Below, in pieces: positions 1-7,860 of a stretch of 64,000 nt of DNA; position 1 is the first letter of the stretch, and each line of letters starts with the position of its first letter. A model generated the notes under the pieces. It had not been told where the DNA came from. It did not search any database and worked only from the letters and a program-made list of their open reading frames with translations. Source of the stretch: Myxococcales bacterium (lineage in GTDB: Bacteria; Myxococcota_A; Polyangia; Polyangiales; Polyangiaceae); contig JADJKB010000025.1 in NCBI GenBank assembly GCA_016706225.1, positions 558,001 through 622,000 on the forward strand, given 5' to 3'. The position numbers and the translations under genes were made by a program.

Positions 1-911
1 GCAAGCAGGCGCAGAACTCGATGATGAACTACTACGACGCCAACCGGAAGCGGTCCGAGGCGGCGCAGTACGTGGTGCACGCGGCCTATCACGTCGCGAA
101 GACCAAGGACGCGGTCAGCTCCGGGGACACCAACAAGTGGTGGAAGGCGACGATGGACGCCTTCGATGCCTACAAGAAGGTGGCGCCGTCGAAGGACGGC
201 AAGAACAGCGCGCTCGGCTCGGTCGAAGCCGGCATGGCGGCTCAGGCCGAGTACACGATGCTCGACGACGAGATCACCAAGAAGTTCGACTACGAGTCGG
301 GCCACCACCGTTACAAGGGCACGCCGGTCAAGGTGATCGAGGCCTACCGCAAGGACGCTACGGTCGCGAAGCAGTGGTACGACAAGCTCGAGACCATCAT
401 CAACAAATACGTCTCGCCGGAGTGGTCGACGGTCGCGATTTCCCGCCAGGGCACGCTGTACGACTCGCTCCGCACCGGGCTCTACAACGTGCGGCCGCCC
501 GAGCTTCAGATGTTCGACAAGAAACAAGAGGCCATGCTCAAGAAGGCGGAGGAGAGTGACAACCCCGACCTGCAAGAGAAGGTCGACGCCATCCGCGTCA
601 AGGTGCAGCAGGCCTGGCGTGACGCCCGCGACAAGGAGATCAACGGCGCCGACGAGATCATGGTCGATCGGTACGGCAACGCCATCATGCTGTCGCGACG
701 CTACAACGTGTCGAATCCCGGCATCATCCACGCGCTCCGCCGGCTGGCCTTCTTCACCGACGTGATTGGCGAGGCGAAGATGAAACAGTTCACCTCCAAG
801 GTGAAGGATCTCAACTACACCGAGGGCATGTTCCTCAAGATGCGTCCGGGCCAGGTCACGCGTCCCGATCCGGATGGCATGCCGCGCCCGCTGCCGGTTC
901 TGTCGCAGTGA
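1..911 (+). CDS. C-terminal part of an envelope-module protein, GltD/AgmU-like by position
   Basis: The reading frame is already open at the left edge, so only the C-terminal part (about 302 codons) is visible; the first internal ATG is at 21. The visible part is charged and helical with many Lys, Asp and Tyr residues, consistent with the repeat-rich periplasmic proteins of gliding loci, and ends in a Pro-rich tail. It has no membrane segment. Its stop lies 10 bases before a TPR lipoprotein, in the order TPR/helical protein, TPR lipoprotein, small secreted protein, PglI-like protein. In Myxococcus that order matches gltD-gltE-gltF-gltG or the paralogous nfs operon. The GltD assignment rests on this order and not on a recognised domain. 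Another secreted helical-repeat protein remains possible. Confidence 0.7.
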   Translation, partial: KQAQNSMMNYYDANRKRSEAAQYVVHAAYHVAKTKDAVSSGDTNKWWKATMDAFDAYKKVAPSKDGKNSALGSVEAGMAAQAEYTMLDDEITKKFDYESGHHRYKGTPVKVIEAYRKDATVAKQWYDKLETIINKYVSPEWSTVAISRQGTLYDSLRTGLYNVRPPELQMFDKKQEAMLKKAEESDNPDLQEKVDAIRVKVQQAWRDARDKEINGADEIMVDRYGNAIMLSRRYNVSNPGIIHALRRLAFFTDVIGEAKMKQFTSKVKDLNYTEGMFLKMRPGQVTRPDPDGMPRPLPVLSQ

Positions 912-921
912 GGAGAATCGA

Positions 922-2319
922 ATGATGATGCGTCGAATCGGAACAGCCCTGTGCATGGTCGCCGCGCTCGCCACGGTGGCCTGCGGCGGCGACAAGAAGG
1001 ACGCGAAGTACCCGGGCGGCGTCGGTAAGATCGATCAGTCGACTCACGGTGGCCCGGGCGCGGTCTACACGCCCCAGGGACAGCAGTTCGCGGTGACCGA
1101 CGCGCCATCGAGCGGTGCGGACGCCAGCAATCGGCCGAAGATGAACGCCTCCGCCGCTCAGGCCTATGCCGCCGGCATGGAGGCGTTCAAAGTCGGGGAT
1201 CTGCAGGCCGCGCGTGATCAGTTCACGAAGGCCACGGAGGCCGACTCCCAATCTTACCAAGGCTTCTATTCCCTGGGCGTGGTCAAGGAACGCTTGGGCG
1301 AGTCGAGCGGTGCGGCGTCCGCTTACAAGAGCGCCGTCTCGGTCGTCTCCGATTACGAGCCGGCCATCTACTCCCTTGGCGTGCTCCTGGCCCGGGACGG
1401 CAAGGCCAGCGAGGCGGAGAGCCTGTTGAAGGGCAAGATGGCCAAGATGCCGAAGAGCGCGGCGGTCGTGGCGGCGCTCGCCGAGGTCAAGAGCATCCAG
1501 GGCGACTCGACCGAGGCGCAGGAGCTGGCGAAGGAAGCGCTGAAGAAGAACCCGGATTATCGCCCGGCAATGGTCACCATCGCTCGCGACCACTATCGCA
1601 AACGGCGCCTCGACCTTGCGCTCTACACCCTGAAGGCCATCCTCACGGGCTTCGGCGACGAGAACCCCGCGCGGGACAAGAACAACGCCGAGGCGCGTCT
1701 GCTGCGTGGGCTCATCTACCGTGAGCAGGGCAACAAGGGCGACGCACTCGACGACTTCAAGCGCGCCGTCGAAATTCGCCCGGACCTGGTGGAGGCCCGC
1801 GTTCAACTGGCAAGCTACGTGCTCGAAGCGGGCAACGCCTTCGAAGCCGCGAACCTGCTCGAGGGCGCGCTAAAATACGACAAGAACCACGTGCTCGCGC
1901 GCCTGAACCTCGGCGATGCGTACCGGCTGCTCGGCAAGGCGGAGCAGGCGAAGAAGGAGCTCGAGTGGGTCGCGAGCAAGGACAGCACGCTGGCGCAGGT
2001 CCACTACAACCTGGGCTTGCTCTACCTGTTCAGCGACAACATCGCCGGCATCGCTCCCAAGGCTGCGATGGACAAGGCCATGAGTGAGTTCGAGCTCTAC
2101 AAGAAGATGAAGCCGAAGGGCAAGCCGGGGGAGCGCGACGACACTGATGAGCTCATCACCCGCGCCAAGACCAAGAAGGCACTGCTGGAAGAGGCCGAGA
2201 AGGCCAAGAAGGCCAAACCGGCAGCGACCGGCGGGGCCGCAACGCCGCCTGCCGGCACTGGCTCGACCGGCAAGCTGCCGCCGCCCACCACTCCGCCCAA
2301 GCCCGCAGGAGGCAAATGA
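922..2319 (+). CDS. gltE: TPR-repeat lipoprotein, GltE/AglT-like
   Basis: Encodes a 465-residue lipoprotein. The N-terminus has two Arg, a hydrophobic stretch and a lipobox ending ATVAC with the lipidated Cys at residue 21, so it is exported and anchored. Residues about 80-390 form helical TPR units (repeated A-x-x-Y/F-x-x-G/A patterns such as GVVKERLG and NLGDAYRLLG). The last 45 residues are a Lys/Ala/Pro/Gly-rich tail. The ATG at 922 is chosen because AGGAG lies 6 bases upstream and the lipoprotein signal begins there; a longer frame would overlap the previous gene. In myxobacteria, AglT/GltE is a TPR protein of similar size in the trans-envelope gliding complex, and NfsE is its sporulation paralogue. 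The upstream gene and the PglI-like gene downstream support this; Glt versus Nfs cannot be decided here. Confidence 0.7.
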   Translation: MMMRRIGTALCMVAALATVACGGDKKDAKYPGGVGKIDQSTHGGPGAVYTPQGQQFAVTDAPSSGADASNRPKMNASAAQAYAAGMEAFKVGDLQAARDQFTKATEADSQSYQGFYSLGVVKERLGESSGAASAYKSAVSVVSDYEPAIYSLGVLLARDGKASEAESLLKGKMAKMPKSAAVVAALAEVKSIQGDSTEAQELAKEALKKNPDYRPAMVTIARDHYRKRRLDLALYTLKAILTGFGDENPARDKNNAEARLLRGLIYREQGNKGDALDDFKRAVEIRPDLVEARVQLASYVLEAGNAFEAANLLEGALKYDKNHVLARLNLGDAYRLLGKAEQAKKELEWVASKDSTLAQVHYNLGLLYLFSDNIAGIAPKAAMDKAMSEFELYKKMKPKGKPGERDDTDELITRAKTKKALLEEAEKAKKAKPAATGGAATPPAGTGSTGKLPPPTTPPKPAGGK

Positions 2320-2555
2320 TGAAGACGTCAGTCAAACTCGCTCTGGTGGCATTGGTGCTCGCGACCCCGTCGCTTGCGTTCGCTCAAGGCAAGAGTCGCG
2401 TGGTCACCATCAGCGAGGTGACGATCGTTGGGCGCGTGCAGAAGCCGATCGCCGCGGTCGACGTGAGTCGCATCCAACCCAAGCTGACCTTGGCGGAACT
2501 GCGGCAGCCGTTCCTGCATCGAATCGAGAAGGCGATCTATCAAGATCCGTTCTGA
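2316..2555 (+). CDS. Small secreted protein at the gltF position
   Basis: A 79-residue protein whose ATG overlaps the stop of the TPR lipoprotein gene by four bases (ATGA), implying translational coupling. Residues 1-23 are a clear signal peptide (two Lys, then a hydrophobic core, cleavage after SLAFA). The mature part is about 55 residues, starts with a short beta-rich stretch (VVTISEVTIVG) and ends in a helical tail with QPFLHRIEKAIY. In Myxococcus the gene between gltE and gltG is gltF, also small, but I cannot confirm homology by eye. It is probably a periplasmic accessory subunit of the same envelope machine. Confidence 0.7.
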   Translation: MMKTSVKLALVALVLATPSLAFAQGKSRVVTISEVTIVGRVQKPIAAVDVSRIQPKLTLAELRQPFLHRIEKAIYQDPF

Positions 2556-2573
2556 GCCGCCTGTCCGGGCGCC

Positions 2574-3155
2574 GTGATCTCCGTCTTCCTGGTGGTGGTA
2601 GTAGCCGGCCTGTGTGTCCGGTTGAGCGTGCGGCGTTGGGCCTCGGTGGCGCGCGTCGAACGCGAGGCGATCCTGAGTGACGGGCTCGAGCGGGCGAACC
2701 GCGAGCGCCTGCTCGCGAAGCTGAGCGAGGACTCCGCACTGGGGCGCACCGCGCGCGAGGTGCTCGCTTGCCCGAGTCGCCCCGCGGCTGTTGCCACCCT
2801 CAACGAAACCCTCGGCGAGATTGCGCGGGAACTGGACGTGAGCCGGGAGGTTCCCCAGAGCGCCGCCCGCGTGAGCCTGGCCTGGGGCATGCTGGTCGCG
2901 CTGGTCGAACTGGCGCGGCGGCTGCCTGACGAAGGCGCCGCGGCCGCTGGGACCGCGCTGCCGGCCGCTGCCGTGGGCATCGCCGGTTCGATCGTTTGTA
3001 CCCTGATCGGCCGATCTGCCGCCGAAAAGGCCCGTCGAAGCCGAGATGGCTGGGACCGGCTGGGGCGGATCCTCGAGCGACAGCTCACGGAGTCGGACAA
3101 TGTGGGCGAGCGCTCGGGTTCGCAGCGAGTGGACCCGAGCCCGACCGCCGACTAG
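2574..3155 (+). CDS. Small polytopic membrane protein, possibly degenerate MotA/TolQ/ExbB-like
   Basis: A 193-residue protein starting at the GTG at 2574, 18 bases after the preceding stop. It has an N-terminal membrane anchor (MISVFLVVVVAGLCV), a charged helical middle rich in Arg and Glu (about 30-95), then two further hydrophobic segments (about 100-115 and 122-145, the latter Ala/Gly rich). This layout resembles MotA/TolQ/ExbB stators: an N-terminal helix, a cytoplasmic loop, then paired helices. No diagnostic family motif is clear, so the relation is inference. Its place just before a TonB-like PglI-type gene would suit a stator-like partner. Otherwise it is an unknown membrane protein of the locus. 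Confidence 0.65.
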   Translation: MISVFLVVVVAGLCVRLSVRRWASVARVEREAILSDGLERANRERLLAKLSEDSALGRTAREVLACPSRPAAVATLNETLGEIARELDVSREVPQSAARVSLAWGMLVALVELARRLPDEGAAAAGTALPAAAVGIAGSIVCTLIGRSAAEKARRSRDGWDRLGRILERQLTESDNVGERSGSQRVDPSPTAD

Positions 3156-3254
3156 TCTTTCTTCCGCCCGCTGGGAACTTCCGGAACCCCGGGGCTGTCG
3201 GAATCAGCCGGCGTGGGGTCTTCCCACGACGTGGCCAGCGGAGAACGAGAGTCG

Positions 3255-4667
3255 ATGACCCAGCAGACGCCGTACCAGCAGCCAGGCAGTCAACGACCCG
3301 GGCAAATGACGGCAGTGATGCGCGCCGTTGCCCTGAGCGGCCCCAAGGTGCTGCGCATCGGTGTCGTTCAAGGTGGGCGAATCATCGAGGAGCGCATCGT
3401 CAAGCAGCGCACTCACGTCACGGTCGGCCCAAGCGAAAAAGCGATGTTCGTCATCGCCACCCAGAACCTGCCGCCGACGTTCCGCCTGTTCGAGCTCGTC
3501 GGCAACGACTACTGCCTGAATTTTCTGGACGGCATGAGCGGCCGCATCGCGCTGCCGACCGGCATCTCCGATCTGTCCATGCTCAAGGGCCAGGCGCGAC
3601 GCACGCCGCAGGGCGCGTATCAGATCCGCGTCACCGAGGACTCGCGCGGCAAGGTGGTCGTGGGCAACACCACCATCCTCTTCCAGTTCGTAGCGCCGCC
3701 GCCGGTGCAGCCGAAGCCGCAGCTCCCGGTCTCCGTCACGCAGGGTGCAACGAGCTTCGACTGGCCGACCACGATGATCGCGGCGTTCTCGTTCTTGCTG
3801 CATTTCCTCGCCATCGGTGCGGTGTATTCGGATTGGCTCGATCCGGTGTTCGACGACGAAGTGAGCGTCGCTGGCCTGATTGATTCGATGAAGGCGTTGC
3901 CGCCGCCACCACCGCTCGAGACCAAGGACGATGCAACGGACGACAAGTCCGAGAAGACCGAGAAGGCAGCGGAGAAGGCTGCGCCCAAGGACCCCGGCAA
4001 GGGCGCCGGCGCGCCCGCCAAAGGTGCGATGTCCTCCGCGCAACAGGCAGCGCTGAGCAAAGAGCTCGACAACCTGGAGATGGCGACGATTGGCGCGCTG
4101 TCGAGCCAGGGCCCGGCGACGGCCGGGGTGCTGAAGGGTGGCGAGGTGCCGACCGGCGCGCTGGACGCTGCTGCAGCGAGCGGCGCGGGTGTGTCGGCAG
4201 GCGGCATCGGTGGACTGAACCTGGGAACGGGCGGCGGGACGATCCGCCCCGGCATGGGTGGCTCAGGCCTCGCTGGTATGGGTCAGACCGGAAAGGCCGG
4301 CGGCACCGAGGGCACCGGCGAGGTGAAGAAGGTCCAGGGCCCGAAGGGCAGCGCCAACGTCGGCGGTCCGAACGTGAGCGGTGGCAACGTCAGCAACGCG
4401 GCCCGCGTGGTTGCGGGGATGCGAGCGGGCTTCCGCTCTTGTTACAACCGCGGGCTGGCGGAGAACCCGGACGCTCAGGGCAGCATTCGCCTGAGCATCC
4501 GCGTCGGCCCCGGCGGCGAGGTGCAGGGTGTGACGGCGTCGGCCAGCGGCAATCTTCCCGGGTCGGTCGCGAGCTGTGTGCAGTCGCGCGCCCAGGCAGC
4601 GCAGTTCGACCCGCCTGAGGGCGGGAGTGCCGTCATCGTGGTGCCGGTCAGCTTCGTGAAGCAGTAG
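3255..4667 (+). CDS. gltG: FHA-like / transmembrane / TonB-like envelope protein, PglI/GltG-like
   Basis: 470 residues. The cytoplasmic N-terminal part (about 20-145) has the short beta-strand pattern of an FHA-like domain. One membrane segment lies at about 172-192 (MIAAFSFLLHFLAIGAVYS). Then come a Pro/Lys/Ala-rich and a Gly-rich periplasmic region, and the last 90 residues form the conserved AgmX/PglI C-terminal (TonB-like) domain with two Cys (FRSCY and ASCV) and the ending VIVVPVSFVK. This architecture is that of GltG/PglI (or NfsG), the inner-membrane component thought to reach across the periplasm towards the outer membrane. The ATG at 3255 is preferred over 3213 because GGAGAACGAG precedes it. 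It follows the TPR lipoprotein and small genes as in the Myxococcus loci. Confidence 0.8.
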   Translation: MTQQTPYQQPGSQRPGQMTAVMRAVALSGPKVLRIGVVQGGRIIEERIVKQRTHVTVGPSEKAMFVIATQNLPPTFRLFELVGNDYCLNFLDGMSGRIALPTGISDLSMLKGQARRTPQGAYQIRVTEDSRGKVVVGNTTILFQFVAPPPVQPKPQLPVSVTQGATSFDWPTTMIAAFSFLLHFLAIGAVYSDWLDPVFDDEVSVAGLIDSMKALPPPPPLETKDDATDDKSEKTEKAAEKAAPKDPGKGAGAPAKGAMSSAQQAALSKELDNLEMATIGALSSQGPATAGVLKGGEVPTGALDAAAASGAGVSAGGIGGLNLGTGGGTIRPGMGGSGLAGMGQTGKAGGTEGTGEVKKVQGPKGSANVGGPNVSGGNVSNAARVVAGMRAGFRSCYNRGLAENPDAQGSIRLSIRVGPGGEVQGVTASASGNLPGSVASCVQSRAQAAQFDPPEGGSAVIVVPVSFVKQ

Positions 4668-4839
4668 GCAGACGCCCCCCCGTCCTACGAGTGGCGGCTC
4701 ACCGGGCCCCCATAACGGCGGCCCCGTGGCCCGGGCTCTGAATACCCGTTGGCCCCACTGCATCGAAACCACCTGGACGTCCCGGCGTGCGGGCGCGAAG
4801 GCCTCGAAAATATGACGCTTATCCCGAATCGCAGGCGCG

Positions 4840-4868
4840 TTGACAGGGGTCGGTCAGGTTTCTATACT
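4840..4868 (+). promoter_or_regulatory. Consensus sigma70-type promoter
   Basis: TTGACA at 4840-4845 and TATACT at 4863-4868 are separated by exactly 17 bases. The predicted transcript start is about 4875, giving a leader of roughly 33 nt before the ATG at 4908, with GAGGGAGGA at 4891-4899 as ribosome site. This is one of the two best consensus promoters I found in the window. It implies a new transcription unit starting after the gltG-like gene. Confidence 0.8.
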
Positions 4869-4907
4869 GGCCCGACTTTGCAGCAGGTTAGAGGGAGGAC
4901 CGCGTCG

Positions 4908-5471
4908 ATGCTTTCAAAGCGACTGTGGGGGATCGGGGTCGCAATCGCGATCTGGGGAGCGTTCGGCGTTGCCGCCGCGCAGGAGACAGCGCCGGCCCCG
5001 CCGGCGGACGTTACCACCCAGCGCGACGTCAAGCTGTCCCCCACTCAGATGCGGGACGAGGCCGAGACCTACCTGCCGGAAATGGAACGCGGCGCGAGCA
5101 CCGTGCGGCGGCAACTGAGCGGCGCGCGAGAAAAACGCGACGTGGTCAAGGTGCTCTGCCTGAACGACAAGCTCAACCAGGTCGACGTGGCGACGCGCTC
5201 TGCTCGGGACCGCATGCCCAACCTGCGCGGCGCGGCCGAGAAGAACAACTCTGACAGCGCGCGCCACGAGTTCACCGTCATCCAGGTCTTGCGGGATCGC
5301 GTCCGGAGCCTGGTTGCCGAGGCCAATCAATGTATTGGTGAGGAGACGGGCTTCGTCGGAGACACCCAGGTGACCGTCGACGTCGATCCGACCCTCCCGG
5401 ACGACCCGTCTATTTACCCGAACGACCCCATCCTCTCCCAGCCCCCAGTCATCGCCAGCCCGACCAAGTAA
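4908..5471 (+). CDS. Exported protein of unknown function
   Basis: A 187-residue protein. Residues 1-26 form a signal peptide (MLSKR start, hydrophobic core, cleavage after GVAAA). The mature part is a soluble, charged, helical protein of about 160 residues with a pair of Cys (VLCLND and NQCIGEE) and an acidic, Pro-rich C-terminus. Start: GAGGGAGGA lies 8 bases upstream, under the consensus promoter at 4840-4868. I recognise no family. It sits between the gltG-like gene and the outer-membrane barrel/OPX pair, so a periplasmic role in the same envelope or export assembly is plausible but unproven. Confidence 0.75.
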   Translation: MLSKRLWGIGVAIAIWGAFGVAAAQETAPAPPADVTTQRDVKLSPTQMRDEAETYLPEMERGASTVRRQLSGAREKRDVVKVLCLNDKLNQVDVATRSARDRMPNLRGAAEKNNSDSARHEFTVIQVLRDRVRSLVAEANQCIGEETGFVGDTQVTVDVDPTLPDDPSIYPNDPILSQPPVIASPTK

Positions 5472-5538
5472 GCGCGCTCGCGTCGGGCCGCTGGATCGAC
5501 TATCACCCTGTTCCGACCTTTCCGGACGCTGACCCGAA

Positions 5539-6897
5539 ATGCGACTTCGTGCCTTCCTTGCGACGACCCTGGTCGCCGCCACCGTGAGCCTGTCCGCGAC
5601 TGCGCAGACGCAGCCGTGGATCAAAGATCGGCGTTACGGCGAGGGCATGGGCTATCGCACCGGTAACCTCGAGTTGCATCCCGGAGTAGGCGCCGAGCTC
5701 GGCTACGACTCGAACTACTTCCTGACTGCGGACGACGAGGGTGACCCCATCAGCGTCATCCGCTTTCGTGTCACGCCGTCGCTGTCGCTCTCGACCCTCG
5801 GCCCGCAGCGCCGCGAGGGTGGGGGAGATCCACCGAAGCTCACCTTCCGCGCGGGCACCTTCCTCTCGTACAACAAGCTGTTCGCGACCGACTCCAAGAA
5901 CGACACCGCGGTCAAGGACAACGACAACGCCGTCAACGCGGGCGTGAACTTCATCCTCGACGTGTTGCCGCAGAAGCCGTGGGGTTTCGACATGTACGGC
6001 GACTTCGTGCGCAGCGCGGAGCCGTCGAACTCGATCCAGGACAGCTTCGCTTTCGATCGCGACAGCCTGCGCCTGGGTGCAGGGCTCAACTGGCGGCCGG
6101 GTGGCGGCCTGTTCGAGTGGCGCCTCGGCTACGAGGTCAACTACAACTTCTTCGAGCGCGACGCCTACAAGAGCCTGAACAACTATCAGCACTACCTGAA
6201 GACGCGCGGTCGCTGGCGCTTCTTGCCGCGCACGGCGTTGCTCTACGATGGAGACGTCGGTTTCATCCGTTACACCGACGCGACGAACCTGCAGCACGAC
6301 GCTCAGGTCGTGCGCAGCAAGATCGGCGTGAACGGGCTCATCACCAACCACTTCGCGCTCCTGGCAATGGCTGGCTGGGCTGCCAGCTTCTACGAGTCCC
6401 GCGGCGGCGTGCCGGTGCGCAACTACGACGGCCCCATCGGGCAGGCGGAGCTCAAGTGGTTCCTCCTGCCGGCGCCGACGCTGGCGCCGGACCAGGCGAC
6501 GGTCGGCCTGTCGACCTTGGCCGTCGGTTACGTCCGCGACTACACCAACAGCTATCTGGCTGACTTCTACCGCCGAGATCGCGGCTACGCGAACTTCTCC
6601 TACTTCATCGCCGGCTCGTTCCTGGTCAGCCTCGAGGGTGGGTACTCGTACCTGAGCCACTCGCCGACGTTCTTCCCCAACGGCGCGCCGCGCAAGACCG
6701 CCTTCAGCCAGTCTCGGGCTGACGCGACGCTGTTTGGTGAGTACCGCCCGAGCGATAGCATCGGCATCAACACCACCTTCCGCTACGACGCCTCCCTCGG
6801 CAACGAGCGGGTGCCGATCGATCCGGCGGGGCTCAACCAGGACAACCTTCAGTACAACCGCTACGAAGTGTGGCTCGGCGCTCGCTGGTTCATGTGA
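5539..6897 (+). CDS. Outer-membrane beta-barrel protein, candidate polysaccharide-export pore
   Basis: 452 residues, with a signal peptide at 1-23 (cleavage around SATA/Q). The rest alternates aromatic and polar residues in short strands (for example NYFLTADDE, LGYEVNYNFFE, NLQYNRYEVW) and ends with Trp-Phe-Met, typical of outer-membrane barrels of about 16-18 strands. The gene is followed within 83 bases by a short OPX lipoprotein gene. In Myxococcus, composite exporters pair a beta-barrel with a short OPX protein that lacks the membrane-spanning helix; that pairing is the best explanation. Alternatively, it could be the GltH/NfsH-position outer-membrane component of the upstream module. Both ideas place it in the outer membrane next to a surface-polysaccharide function. 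Confidence 0.8.
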   Translation: MRLRAFLATTLVAATVSLSATAQTQPWIKDRRYGEGMGYRTGNLELHPGVGAELGYDSNYFLTADDEGDPISVIRFRVTPSLSLSTLGPQRREGGGDPPKLTFRAGTFLSYNKLFATDSKNDTAVKDNDNAVNAGVNFILDVLPQKPWGFDMYGDFVRSAEPSNSIQDSFAFDRDSLRLGAGLNWRPGGGLFEWRLGYEVNYNFFERDAYKSLNNYQHYLKTRGRWRFLPRTALLYDGDVGFIRYTDATNLQHDAQVVRSKIGVNGLITNHFALLAMAGWAASFYESRGGVPVRNYDGPIGQAELKWFLLPAPTLAPDQATVGLSTLAVGYVRDYTNSYLADFYRRDRGYANFSYFIAGSFLVSLEGGYSYLSHSPTFFPNGAPRKTAFSQSRADATLFGEYRPSDSIGINTTFRYDASLGNERVPIDPAGLNQDNLQYNRYEVWLGARWFM

Positions 6898-6980
6898 CCG
6901 GGCGCGGGGCCGCGCCGGACGAACGTTTCCGGTCGCGGACACATCTGACACCCGGGCCGCTTGCGGCGGTCGTTTCGCCC

Positions 6981-7607
6981 ATGCGCCCCGAGCTTCTTCA
7001 CCGCCTGCGCTGCCTCTTCGCGAGCGTCTTGCTCGCGGTCTACGGGGTGAGCGCGCTGGGCGCGTGTACCTCGGGGCAGGACAACTCGAAGGTGAAGCTG
7101 CCGCCGCCGATCGAGAGCACGACGCTCGGTCCTGGGGACGTGTTTTCGCTGCAGGTGGTCGGCGAAAAGGAGTTGCCCACCGAGTACCAGATCGCCTCCG
7201 ACGGCACGGTCGACCTGCCCTACATCCACAGCTTGAAGGTTGCCGGGCTCGAGCCGCAGGAGGTCGCTCGCCTGGTACGCAAGCGGCTGATGGAGGAGAA
7301 GATCCTCAGCGATCCGAGCGTCGTCGTCTCGATCAAGGAATACAACAGCAAGCGCATCACGGTGCTGGGGCAGGTGGCCAAACCCGGAAGCTTTCCGCTC
7401 ACGCCCGGGCTGACCTTGATCCAGGCGCTGTCGTTGGCGGGCGGGCTGAACGCCATCGCCAATCACGATCGCATCAACATGACCCGGCAGACCAAGACCG
7501 GGCGTACGACGGTGGTGATCAGCGTCGACGCGATCACGGATGGGCGCTCGCCGGACATCGCGCTTCAGGCTGGGGACTCAATCTACGTACACGAGCGCGT
7601 GTTCTGA
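6981..7607 (+). CDS. Short OPX (Wza-type) polysaccharide export lipoprotein
   Basis: 208 residues. The start at 6981 gives a lipoprotein signal with lipobox ALGAC (Cys 29). A polysaccharide biosynthesis/export domain follows (about 45-125: LGPGDVFSLQVVGEKELP, GTVDLPYI, then DPSVVVSI). Next is a soluble-ligand-binding beta-grasp (SLBB) domain (about 128-200: ITVLGQVAKPGSFPL, ALSLAGG). The protein stops right after the SLBB domain, so it lacks the C-terminal amphipathic helix with which E. coli Wza crosses the outer membrane. Such short OPX proteins need a separate pore, and the barrel gene just upstream is the obvious partner. No polymerase, flippase or tyrosine kinase gene lies nearby, so the substrate is unknown. 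Confidence 0.85.
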   Translation: MRPELLHRLRCLFASVLLAVYGVSALGACTSGQDNSKVKLPPPIESTTLGPGDVFSLQVVGEKELPTEYQIASDGTVDLPYIHSLKVAGLEPQEVARLVRKRLMEEKILSDPSVVVSIKEYNSKRITVLGQVAKPGSFPLTPGLTLIQALSLAGGLNAIANHDRINMTRQTKTGRTTVVISVDAITDGRSPDIALQAGDSIYVHERVF

Positions 7608-7624
7608 GCGCCGAACCGACCCTC

Positions 7625-7828
7625 TTGCGCCGAGCGAGCTTTCCGGTGTTGCTGTTCGGCGCGACGCTGCTGACCTTAGCTTGCGCGTCCGTGCGCACCA
7701 CGGGTCCGAAGACGAGCGCGGATCGGTGCGTCGACCGTTGTGACGAGGAGGGGACCCGCTGCGGGCATCCAACGCACCCCGACAGCTGCGCCGTCGAGCA
7801 CGACGCGTGCGTGGCAAAATGCGAGTGA
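7625..7828 (+). CDS. Very small Cys-rich lipoprotein
   Basis: Starting at TTG 7625 this encodes 67 residues: RR, a hydrophobic core, lipobox LTLAC (Cys 20), then a mature part of about 48 residues with six more Cys in patterns RCVDRC, TRCG, DSC, HDAC and AKC. The Cys pairs suggest disulfides or metal binding outside the cytoplasm. GTG 7646 is an alternative start but would cut the signal. It begins 17 bases after the OPX stop, so it may be the last gene of that operon. No family recognised; small size and the non-ATG start keep the call tentative. Confidence 0.5.
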   Translation: MRRASFPVLLFGATLLTLACASVRTTGPKTSADRCVDRCDEEGTRCGHPTHPDSCAVEHDACVAKCE

Positions 7829-7860
7829 GGGGGGCGGCGGCGCACCGACTGGCGTGCGAG

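Noticed and set aside
5503..6951. Long minus-strand ORF of 482 codons
   Set aside because: It is antisense to the outer-membrane barrel gene; its composition (Arg/Val-rich, no motif) is the usual mirror of a GC-rich gene.
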